64,000 nt of DNA from JAVBMJ01 sp031551275. Its GTDB lineage: Bacteria > Bacteroidota > Bacteroidia > Bacteroidales > Rikenellaceae. This document shows positions 7,811 through 15,490 of this stretch, in pieces. The DNA is taken from assembly GCA_031551275.1 (NCBI GenBank), contig JAVBNX010000009.1:87020-151019 (forward strand), in the 5' to 3' direction. The notes beneath the pieces were generated by a model. It saw nothing but the letters and a program-made list of their open reading frames with translations, was not told where the DNA came from and ran no database searches. Position numbers and translations under genes: made by a program. Position 1 is the first letter of the stretch, and every line of letters starts with the position of its first letter.

Positions 7811-9043
7811 TTAAAATGAAAACTGCATCATTACCGTAACCGCATGCTGCGCCAGCCCCAGGTCATCCCTGTCGCGCGCCTCCTGGTCGCCGTGGCCCCA
7901 TCGGCCGGTATATTGGTACATGGCCTGCAACTTGAGGTTCGAGCGCAATGCGTACCAGTTCAGCCCCACAGCCGGCATATTGATCGAGCCTTTTTCGCTG
8001 GTCGAGTTGCGGTCCATAAAGTCGTAGCGCAGGGCGGGCTGCAACTTCCGCGTCACAAAATACCCGGCTTGCGCGTAACCGCCCAGAAAATCATACGGTT
8101 CGCGCACGTTGCGCTGGCGGGCGGTAAATTTCATCCGCATCCAGTAGCCCTCGGCATTGAAATACCAACGGTTTAAAAGCCATGCGAACTCCACGCCCGC
8201 GCGCAGGTCGTTGCTGCTCTCGTAATTGGCCTCGACGTTGTACGAACCCGAAAGCGCAAACAGCAACTTGTTGTTGTTCAGATCGTCCGGATCGCCCTGG
8301 TGGGCCGGCATCACACCCTTGGGCATGTAGGCCATGCGGGCGGCGTAGAGCAGCGAAGGAAGGTTCTTATACTCGTCGCTCATCGTCTTTTTGGCCGTGT
8401 TCACGTCGATGCCCGTACCGTTGAACACCCCCAGGCGGTACTCCCATTTGCCGCCCAGCAAACCGTGGAGTTGGGCCCCCAGGTCGAAACCGGTGGCGAA
8501 GGTGGGATTGACGGCATTGATCGACTCGTTGATGTTGACCGCCGTGGTAAGCGAACCGGGCAGCACCGGGACAAGCGTCTCGCCCAGGTTGACCAGGTAC
8601 GCCTGCGCGAAGGGAGTCTTGAATTTTCCCACCCTGACCCGCAACTGCTCCCTCACATTGACGTCGAACCACGCCTGCTGCAACAACGCCCCGCCGCTCT
8701 TGGCCGCGTTGATCGCCAGGTTGAACGAGACGATATTGAACGCCTTGCCCGAAAATCCGAGGATGGCGTTGCCCACTTCGAAACCGCTGTTGGCCACACG
8801 GTCCTGGTCGGCCAGGTCGATCCCCTCATCGTCGTAATAGTTGAATTTCAAAGAGGTTTGCACCAACGAATAGGGTTTGAAAAGGAAGTCGCCCGCCTGT
8901 GAGGAGAACGAAACGCCCTTTTTGCCGCTCAAATCGACGACTCCGCTCGACACGTATTTGTCATCCACTTTCGGGGCGGTCTGTGCGGCCGCGGTGGCTG
9001 CGATCAGGGTAAGTACGGGTAGTATCTTGAAAATCAGTTTCAT
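7811..9043 (-). CDS. Outer-membrane porin (phosphate-selective porin O/P-like)
   Basis: 410-residue protein with a cleavable signal (ends ATAAAQ) and alternating hydrophobic strands ending in the aromatic terminal strand MMQFSF, typical of beta-barrels. The segment VRVGKFKTPFAQAYL is the recurring porin O/P motif. It likely forms a passive channel in the outer membrane. It lies in the haem-protein operon, ten bases past the di-heme oxidoreductase gene, and may supply that enzyme's substrate or metal. The substrate cannot be read from the sequence. It is a distant relative of the first-gene porin at 11724-12998. Confidence 0.75.
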   Translation of the reverse strand: MKLIFKILPVLTLIAATAAAQTAPKVDDKYVSSGVVDLSGKKGVSFSSQAGDFLFKPYSLVQTSLKFNYYDDEGIDLADQDRVANSGFEVGNAILGFSGKAFNIVSFNLAINAAKSGGALLQQAWFDVNVREQLRVRVGKFKTPFAQAYLVNLGETLVPVLPGSLTTAVNINESINAVNPTFATGFDLGAQLHGLLGGKWEYRLGVFNGTGIDVNTAKKTMSDEYKNLPSLLYAARMAYMPKGVMPAHQGDPDDLNNNKLLFALSGSYNVEANYESSNDLRAGVEFAWLLNRWYFNAEGYWMRMKFTARQRNVREPYDFLGGYAQAGYFVTRKLQPALRYDFMDRNSTSEKGSINMPAVGLNWYALRSNLKLQAMYQYTGRWGHGDQEARDRDDLGLAQHAVTVMMQFSF

Positions 9044-9052
9044 ATTTCGAGG

Positions 9053-10486
9053 TTATAAGGATTGAAGAAAAGTCAACAGATCGTCGCGTTCAGATTTGGG
9101 CATGCGGCGGAAAAGTTCACGCGAGACCGCCCCCTCGCCGCCGTGCCACATGATGGCCTCTACCAGGTTGCGCGCCCGGCCGTCGTGCAGGAAATAAGTG
9201 TGGCCGTTGACCCTCTCCTGCAACCCGATGCCCCACAATGGGGTGGTGCGCCACTCGTCGCCGTCGGCGAGGCCCGCTTTGAGCCCGTCGGCCAGTTCGA
9301 GGCCCATATCGTGGAGCAGGAAGTCCGAATAGGGATGGATCACCTGGCTCTGCAACCACGGCAACCGTGTGCCGTTCAGAAGCACGGTCGCCTCGGGCCG
9401 CGTGTGCAGCGTGGGCGTGTGGCAGAGTTGGCACTTGGCCTTGTAGAACGCCTTTTCGCCGCGCAACACCGCCTCGTCCGTCACGTTACGGCGGGCGGGA
9501 ACGCCCAGCGCGTGCATATACAGGTCGACGTTCTCCATCTCCCGCGTGGTAATCTGGATACCGTAGTGGGTATAGCCCATCATCTGAGTCTGCCCGTGCG
9601 AGATCTCCTCCGGGAAACGGTCGTTGGTAACCCCCATATCGGACGAAAAACCCAGCTCCACCGTCAAATCTGCGTGCTGTGCCTTGTTGCCCGATACGCC
9701 GATGTAGGTCTTGCCCCGCTCGGTGATGTAGTTCAGGCGGCCGCTGATGCCGTACTCCGGGTAGTTGCTTTGGGCCGCCAGGCGCAGCAGCTCGTCCGTA
9801 TCCAACGACATGATCTGCCCCATGCCCACATGGCGCAGCGGGATGCGCACGCTTACCAGCAGGTCGCTCGCCGGGATCTCCTCCGCATACCACTCCGAGA
9901 TGCTGTAATGAGGCGTCATCAAACGGTACACCTCCCCGTCCGGAAAGTCGTACTGCTGCTCGGTGTAAGTGACGCCCAGCTTGCCCTCCGCCTGCGAACC
10001 GTAGATGGCCTGGTCGTGTAGCACCCGGCCGTAATTTTTGTAGTACGAACCGTTCTTGCGGGCTATGTAGACCAGGTGGGATGAAAACCCGTAGGGTCCC
10101 GTGCCGCCGTCCGTCCACAACGTGGGCCGTGTGCGCCCGGCGTTGCGGTGGCAACTGCCGCATGAAAAACCGGCATACACAGGCCCCAGTCCCCCGCCCT
10201 TTCCGTCGCCGGTAACCCTGGGGTTGTGGTAGGCCATATCGCCCAGGTTGAAGCGGGTGTTGAGCGACCCGGTTACCCAGGACGCGGGGTTGTCGTAGGC
10301 TTTGCTGGTGGTAACAAAGACGGTGGAGGTGCCCGCCGAGAGTTCGGCGTCCCGGGCCGTCTTTCCGTTGGGTTTGACGATCGGATCGTGCTCGATCTTG
10401 CCGCAACCGGCCAGACACACCAAAGTGCAAAGCCCCGCCAGGAGCCCTGCACTTCCGGTGCAAAGGTTATTATGCATTAAGGACAT
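9053..10486 (-). CDS. Di-heme oxidoreductase lipoprotein (DHOR, DUF1111 family)
   Basis: 477-residue exported lipoprotein (lipobox LAGC, Cys28). It has two c-type haem motifs, CGSCH (residues 109-113) and CQLCH (352-356), and the family signature FLHDGRARNLVEAIMWHGGE near the C-terminus. The fold is related to the MauG and bacterial cytochrome c peroxidase group, although most DHOR members have no proven substrate. It is encoded directly after the imelysin gene (ten bases), a pairing seen in many bacteria. There the pair is thought to take part in iron or other metal handling, by analogy with EfeO/EfeB. Two in-frame ATGs (10486, 10477) precede the signal; the longer form is listed. Confidence 0.88.
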   Translation of the reverse strand: MSLMHNNLCTGSAGLLAGLCTLVCLAGCGKIEHDPIVKPNGKTARDAELSAGTSTVFVTTSKAYDNPASWVTGSLNTRFNLGDMAYHNPRVTGDGKGGGLGPVYAGFSCGSCHRNAGRTRPTLWTDGGTGPYGFSSHLVYIARKNGSYYKNYGRVLHDQAIYGSQAEGKLGVTYTEQQYDFPDGEVYRLMTPHYSISEWYAEEIPASDLLVSVRIPLRHVGMGQIMSLDTDELLRLAAQSNYPEYGISGRLNYITERGKTYIGVSGNKAQHADLTVELGFSSDMGVTNDRFPEEISHGQTQMMGYTHYGIQITTREMENVDLYMHALGVPARRNVTDEAVLRGEKAFYKAKCQLCHTPTLHTRPEATVLLNGTRLPWLQSQVIHPYSDFLLHDMGLELADGLKAGLADGDEWRTTPLWGIGLQERVNGHTYFLHDGRARNLVEAIMWHGGEGAVSRELFRRMPKSERDDLLTFLQSL

Positions 10487-10495
10487 ACCATTGTT

Positions 10496-11695
10496 CTATT
10501 GCAACTTCTTCTTGATCTCCAACATGGCGTTCCCCACGTCCGTGCAGGCTCCGGCGGCGGCCGTTATCTGGGTAGCCGCGTTCAGGTTGTTGATAAACGG
10601 GGCGGGAATGAGCGTGATCTTGTCGATGGCGTCCTGGATCGCCGCCTCGATCTGTCCGTGGAGCTCCTCGCCGCCTGGCTGCTCCTTCAGGTATGCGGCC
10701 AGCGAACCCTCCGCGATGGTGGTCTGGTCGCGGGTGCCGTAGTAGGCGTTGCGGATCCCCCGGATGTTGTTGATGAAGTCCTGCCTCGAGTTGTGGGCGA
10801 AACGCGATTCGACCAGCGTGGGGTCCTGCCCCTCGCCCGTCTCCCCTTCGTAGGGGGCGAGGATCTTGCCGTCGGAGACCTCGGCCGCGATGTCGTAGCA
10901 ACCGTCGATGATCTCCTCGATCACATTGTACTGCGACGTGTAGGGCGACTTGGCCTGCTTGAAGGCCTCAGCGTAGCTGGTTATTCCCTTCTCGGACAAA
11001 TAGTCCTCCACGTCCCAGTAGGTTTTTCCCGCGCCTACCTGGATCGCCTTCATTGCGTTGATCGCCCCGAGGTCGTCGCTCCCGATTCCGGCCATCCCGT
11101 GCCAGGCGGCCCAGACCCGAATGCAGTCGTTGCGCAGCACAGTGGCCGCCGAGACCAGGTATTCGCGCTGACGGGAGTTGACCGAGGTATAGGTCTTCGG
11201 TCGGCCGTCGGCGAAGATCAGGTACTCGATGGTGTGGTACCCCCTCAGCGTTTCGTTATAACCGCTCACGGCGGCAACGGTCAACGGCTCTGTTTCGCTG
11301 CTGATGATACCGTCGAAATCCTGCTGCGCGAAGGGCCAGGTGTCGATGTTGGGGTCGACGTTCAAGCCGTTCTCGCCGCACGGCCCGAACAGGAACGCCT
11401 CGCTCAACTCCCACGGGGCGCGCACCTCCAGCCATGCCGCGCACACCGCGTCGAGGTTGACCTGCGACTGGGTGGCGTTGAAAGCGTTCACTTTTTCGAG
11501 CAGGACCCATGCATTGTCCTTCATGTCGGCGTAGGTGGGGACCACCACGTCGTCCACATAAGCGTCTATGACGGAGGTGTAATCGTAGTCGCTTTCGAAA
11601 TCCTCGTCCTCTCCCACACTGTCGCTGCAACTCAACAGACCCACCGCCGCTACGGCCGTCACAACACCTTTGATCGTAAATTTGTAACTCTTCAT
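10496..11695 (-). CDS. Imelysin family lipoprotein (peptidase M75 / EfeO-like)
   Basis: 399-residue exported lipoprotein: the signal ends in the lipobox GLLSC, followed by an acidic linker. The imelysin helical domain carries the conserved HxxE motif as GYHTIEYLIF (His154, Glu157). Despite the M75 peptidase name, the family is regarded as periplasmic metal-binding proteins related to EfeO and IrpA, without proven proteolysis. It is the second gene of the unit, 28 bases after the first porin, and directly precedes the di-heme oxidoreductase. The likely role is capture of ferrous or ferric iron (or another metal) outside the inner membrane. The assignment to the fold is firm; the metal is inference. 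Confidence 0.88.
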   Translation of the reverse strand: MKSYKFTIKGVVTAVAAVGLLSCSDSVGEDEDFESDYDYTSVIDAYVDDVVVPTYADMKDNAWVLLEKVNAFNATQSQVNLDAVCAAWLEVRAPWELSEAFLFGPCGENGLNVDPNIDTWPFAQQDFDGIISSETEPLTVAAVSGYNETLRGYHTIEYLIFADGRPKTYTSVNSRQREYLVSAATVLRNDCIRVWAAWHGMAGIGSDDLGAINAMKAIQVGAGKTYWDVEDYLSEKGITSYAEAFKQAKSPYTSQYNVIEEIIDGCYDIAAEVSDGKILAPYEGETGEGQDPTLVESRFAHNSRQDFINNIRGIRNAYYGTRDQTTIAEGSLAAYLKEQPGGEELHGQIEAAIQDAIDKITLIPAPFINNLNAATQITAAAGACTDVGNAMLEIKKKLQ

Positions 11696-11723
11696 CTTTG
11701 TTTATTTTTAGTGATTTGAAAAC

Positions 11724-12998
11724 TTATCTGGACCAGAACCACACCACATATCCCACGGAGACGCCGAAGGTGTTTTCGTTGTTGAACTTGCCTTTGCCCA
11801 CCCTCCTGCATGCGTAATCCGCCTTGAAGACCAGGTTGGGCAGCGGGAAGTAGTTGACCCCCGCCGTCCACAACCCGCACTCGTTACGCGGGTTGGCGAT
11901 CACACCCGACTCGACCTTCTCCATCGAATTGTAGTATTCGTAGCGCACGAAGGGATAGAGCTTGGCTTTGGTGTCGCGGAAAAACGAAAGGATGTCGTAG
12001 CCCGCTTCGGCGTAGTAGTTCAGTGCGTTTTGGGCGACCGCCGTTCGCGGATAGCCCGCCGCCTTGGGCGTGGTGTAGTTGATGCGCGAGATGCGGTAGC
12101 TGTCCGAAAGATTGCCGTACAACACATTGGCGCGGACGATCAAATTGCGCGTTTTGTACTGCATGTCCCCCGAAAGGATGGTCACTTCGCCTTTCAGCCC
12201 CTTCATCTTGTTGCTTTTCGAGGTGTTTTTGGCGGTATTGCCCCAATAGGCCGACGCTCCCACGCGCAGATTGCGCACGCCGCTGTACTCCAGGCGCCCG
12301 ACCAGCGCGGGAGAGGTCATATTCTCCCCCTCGAAAAGGCCCTGTTTGCCTTTGCGCACCCAATAGCGCGAACTGAAGCCGTTGGGGTCGAGCCCGTTGA
12401 CCACCATCGCCTCGTAATGGAACCCTTTAAAGTCCCCGAGCAGCGCCAGGCCCGTGTCGTGCCAGGTGCAGGGAATGATGGTCATATCGCCCTCGGGGCG
12501 TGTGGTGCCGAAAAAGTGGATCGGCTCGTGGTGGGCGTTGGTCAGCCCCACCGGCACGATCATATGGCCGAAACGCATCTGGAACGCCCTGCTGAAACGC
12601 TTGGTAATATGGAATTGCTCGAGGACGACCTCTCCGCCCTTTTCAAGTTCGGTCTCGTATTCGCCGCCCTCGTCGTATTCCAGTTCGCGCGCCATGCCTG
12701 TACCGCCGTACTCGAACTCCACTTCGGCGGAAAGGATCCAAGTCGGGTCGAACTTATAATCGAATGCCAGGATCATGCGCGGCAAGGAGATCTGGGCACG
12801 TTTCTGGTAGGGTGCACCCTGGGGGCGGGAGTAGCGGTCGGCACTGTAATCCATGTTCTGGTAGAGCATTTCGCCGTAACCGCCCACACGGAATTTAGCG
12901 TAGCCGTCCGGGTTCGCGTTCTTTGTCGTGTCTTGCTGCGCGGAGAGGTGTAAAGTGCCGCAAAGCGCCGCCAGCATAAGTGTAAATTTGGGTCTCAT
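11724..12998 (-). CDS. Porin-like outer-membrane protein, first gene of the haem/imelysin operon
   Basis: 424 residues from ATG 12998. A signal peptide (ends HLSAQQD) precedes barrel strands that alternate through to an aromatic C-terminal strand (VSVGYVVWFWS). It contains FGHMIVPVGLTNAHHEPIHFFG, a His-rich stretch that could face the pore. An in-frame ATG 18 residues earlier would put DFKKKR before the signal, and the -7 box at 13022-13029 lies within that extension, so 12998 is chosen. It is likely an outer-membrane channel that opens the pathway completed by imelysin and DHOR. Confidence 0.78.
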   Translation of the reverse strand: MRPKFTLMLAALCGTLHLSAQQDTTKNANPDGYAKFRVGGYGEMLYQNMDYSADRYSRPQGAPYQKRAQISLPRMILAFDYKFDPTWILSAEVEFEYGGTGMARELEYDEGGEYETELEKGGEVVLEQFHITKRFSRAFQMRFGHMIVPVGLTNAHHEPIHFFGTTRPEGDMTIIPCTWHDTGLALLGDFKGFHYEAMVVNGLDPNGFSSRYWVRKGKQGLFEGENMTSPALVGRLEYSGVRNLRVGASAYWGNTAKNTSKSNKMKGLKGEVTILSGDMQYKTRNLIVRANVLYGNLSDSYRISRINYTTPKAAGYPRTAVAQNALNYYAEAGYDILSFFRDTKAKLYPFVRYEYYNSMEKVESGVIANPRNECGLWTAGVNYFPLPNLVFKADYACRRVGKGKFNNENTFGVSVGYVVWFWSR

Positions 12999-13021
12999 CC
13001 GTTTTTTCTTAAAATCAGGGG

Positions 13022-13052
13022 CAAAAGTACCACCGCATCCGGCATCGGGCAA
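13022..13052 (-). promoter_or_regulatory. Promoter of the porin-imelysin-DHOR-ccsBA operon
   Basis: On the minus strand, TTG (complement of 13050-13052) and TACTTTTG (complement of 13022-13029) are 20 bases apart, fitting the Bacteroidetes -33/-7 pair. The -7 box is 23 bases before ATG 12998. No other promoter of this quality was seen inside the unit. Confidence 0.65.
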
Positions 13053-13197
13053 TCGTCAGATTTCGGTATTAACCATGCCGCGCATAACAACAAAACGCCA
13101 ATCCCTGAAAAATAAAACAGCGATAAGTGGCTGGTTATCTGCTATATTAAGGCATCCGACACCGCGCCGCTGAAAATCGATGAAATGTCAACCAATT

Positions 13198-13245
13198 ATA
13201 CCTACATTACGGTATTTGGCGTCCCGGTCCGGCAGGCTATCTTTG
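13198..13245 (+). promoter_or_regulatory. Promoter with overlapping palindrome
   Basis: TTTG (13215-13218) and TATCTTTG (13238-13245) are 19 bases apart, a near-ideal Bacteroidetes promoter. The palindrome ATACC-N8-GGTAT (13198-13215) overlaps the -33 element and could be an operator. It drives a short unit that ends in a strong terminator before the hemerythrin gene. Confidence 0.55.
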
Positions 13246-13251
13246 TGCCGT

Positions 13252-13308
13252 GAGCCATGAAGATAGACCCGAAGGCCTGCGGCCAATTGTGCCGCAGGCC
13301 TTTATTTT
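13252..13308 (+). ncRNA. Putative short transcript or attenuated leader ending in an intrinsic terminator
   Basis: About seven bases after the box at 13238-13245, a transcript would begin and meet a perfect ten-base stem: 13274-13283 with 13291-13300, loop CAATTGT, then TTTATTTT. No open frame of note lies in it. It is either a small RNA of about 55 bases or a leader that regulates read-through into the hemerythrin gene. A second -7 box (TAAATTTG, 13321-13328) just past the hairpin can serve that gene by itself, which favours a separate small RNA. This is inference from sequence only. Confidence 0.4.
13274..13308 (+). terminator. Intrinsic terminator between two promoters
   Basis: Ten perfectly paired bases (GGCCTGCGGC/GCCGCAGGCC) with a seven-base loop and a T-rich tail. 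No coding gene on this strand lies upstream of it for more than 9 kb, so it must serve the short unit that starts near 13250. Confidence 0.8.
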
Positions 13309-13320
13309 CACAAAAAGTAT

Positions 13321-13328
13321 TAAATTTG
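13321..13328 (+). promoter_or_regulatory. -7 box of the hemerythrin-regulator pair
   Basis: TAAATTTG ends ten bases before ATG 13339 and lies after the terminator hairpin. No clear -33 TTTG accompanies it. Confidence 0.45.
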
Positions 13329-13338
13329 AACCAGCCAA

Positions 13339-14043
13339 ATGGACAACTATATGCACAAGTTCGGAAAATACGCCGCCTCGGACAGCATGAACGGCCTGGT
13401 GGGCGACGACCACCGGGTATTGCTCGTAATGAGCCGTTTCGGGATCGGCCTGGGATTCGGGGATAAGAGCATCGGGGAGGTCTGCGCCCAAAGCGCGGTG
13501 GACACCGACACGTTCCTGGCCGTGGTAAACCTGCTGTCGACCGACAATGCGGCGTCCCGGCCCGGAAAGGTCTCCCTGGAGGCCCTGCTGGCCTACCTGA
13601 AAAACTCGCACGACTATTTTCTCGGCTTCCGCCTTCCCGCGATCCGTGCCCGCCTGGCCGCCGCCGTGGGCGAGTCAGACGACCTGTCCAAAGCCATCGT
13701 CCGTTATTTCGACCAGTACATCGCGGGGGTAAGAAAGCACATGGAATACGAGGAAAAGACCGTATTCCCATACGTGCGCGCCTTGCTCTCGGGAGCCGCC
13801 CCGGAAGGGAATTACACCATCGGTATTTTCCGCCGTCAGCATGACCATGTGGAAGCCCGCCTGGACGAATTCAAAGGCATCTTCATTAAATACTACGCCG
13901 CTCCGAGCACCAACGAGATCAACGGCATCCTGTTCGACGTGATCAACTGCGCGCAGGACCTGGCCTGGCACAACGCCGTGGAAGACAGCATATTCGTTCC
14001 CGCCATCGAGGCCTTGGAACACAAAACGGGACAACGCCTATGA
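13339..14043 (+). CDS. Hemerythrin-domain protein (RIC/YtfE/ScdA-like)
   Basis: 234-residue cytoplasmic protein with a short N-terminal ScdA_N-like part (GDKSIGEVC) followed by a four-helix hemerythrin domain. The His/Glu ligands are visible as SHDYF (about 92), KHMEYEEKTVFP, RRQHDHVEARLDE and WHNAVEDSIFVP. This pattern predicts a di-iron centre. Relatives repair nitric-oxide- or peroxide-damaged iron-sulfur clusters (RIC) or sense oxygen and NO. The classic Cys pair of ScdA_N is reduced to a single Cys here, so catalytic equivalence is uncertain. The stop overlaps the start of the LuxR-type regulator by four bases (ATGA), so the two are translated together and may work as a sensor pair. Confidence 0.8.
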   Translation: MDNYMHKFGKYAASDSMNGLVGDDHRVLLVMSRFGIGLGFGDKSIGEVCAQSAVDTDTFLAVVNLLSTDNAASRPGKVSLEALLAYLKNSHDYFLGFRLPAIRARLAAAVGESDDLSKAIVRYFDQYIAGVRKHMEYEEKTVFPYVRALLSGAAPEGNYTIGIFRRQHDHVEARLDEFKGIFIKYYAAPSTNEINGILFDVINCAQDLAWHNAVEDSIFVPAIEALEHKTGQRL

Positions 14044-14642
14044 GCCGCACGATCCGCATCGCCGTGGCCGAACCCTCGGAGCTCATCCGTGCGGGAATGG
14101 TGGCTATCCTGGGCCGGATTACCGAATTCCGGCTCGAAGTACACGAAATAGCCGAGACCGGCCGCCTGCGCGACCAACTGGGCTGGCTCAAACCCGACAT
14201 CCTGATCGTCAACCCGTCGCTCCTGGGCGCCTTCTCGCTGCAAAAAATCCGCAAGGAAGCGGGCCGCGAGGGAATGAAATGCGTCGCGCTGCAATTCTCG
14301 ATGGTGGACCCTGCCGTGATCCGCGCTTACGACGAGCAGGTCTCTGTCTACGACGACGGCGCGCAAATTCGCGAGAAGATCACCCGGCTGGTCTCCGGGC
14401 CAAAAGAGGAACCCCAGCGCGAGGCGCTCAGCGCGCGGGAGAAAGAGATCGTGGTCTGCGTGGTGCAGGGCCTGACCAACAAGCAGATCGCCGATAAACT
14501 ATGCCTCTCGGCCCACACCGTGATTACCCACCGCCGCAACATCTCCGCCAAACTCGACATCCACTCCACAGCCGGCCTGGCCATCTACGCCATCGTCAAC
14601 AAGCTGGTCGAACTTTCACAGATCAAAACACAGCAGGAATAG
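14040..14642 (+). CDS. NarL/LuxR-type transcriptional regulator with a degenerate receiver
   Basis: 200 residues: an N-terminal receiver-like fold (1-120) and a C-terminal LuxR helix-turn-helix (about 130-195). The latter has LSAREKEIVVCVVQGLTNKQIADKL and a recognition helix around LSAHTVITHRRN. The receiver lacks the acidic pair (Ala10-Glu11 in place of Asp/Glu-Asp), and the phosphate-accepting Asp is Asn58 in the segment PDILIVNP. It therefore cannot work by ordinary phosphotransfer. It is translationally coupled to the hemerythrin protein, which may provide the signal. Its targets could include the convergent CDF gene or the haem operon, but this is not shown. Confidence 0.85.
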   Translation: MSRTIRIAVAEPSELIRAGMVAILGRITEFRLEVHEIAETGRLRDQLGWLKPDILIVNPSLLGAFSLQKIRKEAGREGMKCVALQFSMVDPAVIRAYDEQVSVYDDGAQIREKITRLVSGPKEEPQREALSAREKEIVVCVVQGLTNKQIADKLCLSAHTVITHRRNISAKLDIHSTAGLAIYAIVNKLVELSQIKTQQE

Positions 14643-14654
14643 ATTTACCCATCC

Positions 14655-15449
14655 CTATTTCGCCAACTTCAATATCCTCGTCGCCCCGCGTATTACCACG
14701 AGGAATACAATGATCCCAACGATCAGGTCGGGCAAATTACTGTCGAAGCACCATACGAGCAAACCGGCAACGATAACCCCGATGTTGATGACCACGTCGT
14801 TCGCCGAAAAGATCACGCTCGCCCGCATGTGGGCGTCTTTGCTCCCGGTACGCTGAAGCAGCCAAAGACAAACGGAATTGGCTATAAGGGCAAGGACCGA
14901 AATACCGATCATGGTATGGAAATCCGGTACCTTTTCAAACCCGATAAAACGCCTGACCACTTCCGACAGACCAAGCAAGGCCAGAACGGCCTGTAACACT
15001 CCGCTGTACAGTGCCACTCTCTTTTTACGCCCGATCGCCGCGCCGACCACCATAAGGCTCATGCCGTATACCAGCGCGTCGGCAAGCATATCAAGGCTAT
15101 CGGCGACCAACGCCATGGATCGGGATAGTATCCCGGTCGTTATTTCGAGCAGGAAAAACCCCAGATTGATCGCAAGCACGATCCACAGTACCCTGCTCTG
15201 TACGTCGTTTTGCATAGCCGACACAGCGTCGGTTTCTTCCACCGTCCGGAGCAGCCGGGAACCGAGGTTGAGGGAATCTATCTGAGCCGCTATCGCATCA
15301 GGAGCCCCCTCGTGGATAACTTCCAGCGTACGCCCCGCAAGGTCGAAATCGAGCCCGGCGACAGAGTCATTATCCTGCAACTTCATCCGTATGAGGTTCT
15401 CCTCGCACGGACAATCCATCTTGTTTATTTTGAATACCGTTCTGTTCAC
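14655..15449 (-). CDS. CDF-type cation transporter with N-terminal HMA-like domain
   Basis: 264 residues from GTG 15449. The N-terminus (TVFKINKMDCPCEENLIRMKL) is a heavy-metal-associated-like domain whose metal loop is MDCPCEE. It is followed by six membrane segments of the cation diffusion facilitator type, with SMALVADSLDMLADAL as the metal-binding segment of helix 2 and SANDVVIN in helix 5. It likely exports a divalent metal across the inner membrane; the substrate is unknown. An upstream in-frame TTG (15485) lies inside the -7 box TAACTTTG (15483-15490) and cannot be the start. The GTG gives an N-terminus directly before the HMA-like beta strand. Confidence 0.78.
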   Translation of the reverse strand: MNRTVFKINKMDCPCEENLIRMKLQDNDSVAGLDFDLAGRTLEVIHEGAPDAIAAQIDSLNLGSRLLRTVEETDAVSAMQNDVQSRVLWIVLAINLGFFLLEITTGILSRSMALVADSLDMLADALVYGMSLMVVGAAIGRKKRVALYSGVLQAVLALLGLSEVVRRFIGFEKVPDFHTMIGISVLALIANSVCLWLLQRTGSKDAHMRASVIFSANDVVINIGVIVAGLLVWCFDSNLPDLIVGIIVFLVVIRGATRILKLAK

Positions 15450-15482
15450 CGCTCCATGCAACACATTAAATCGAGGCGCATA

Positions 15483-15490
15483 CAAAGTTA
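15483..15490 (-). promoter_or_regulatory. -7 box of the HMA-CDF gene
   Basis: TAACTTTG on the minus strand, 33 bases before GTG 15449. It decides the start codon by ruling out TTG 15485. Confidence 0.5.
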
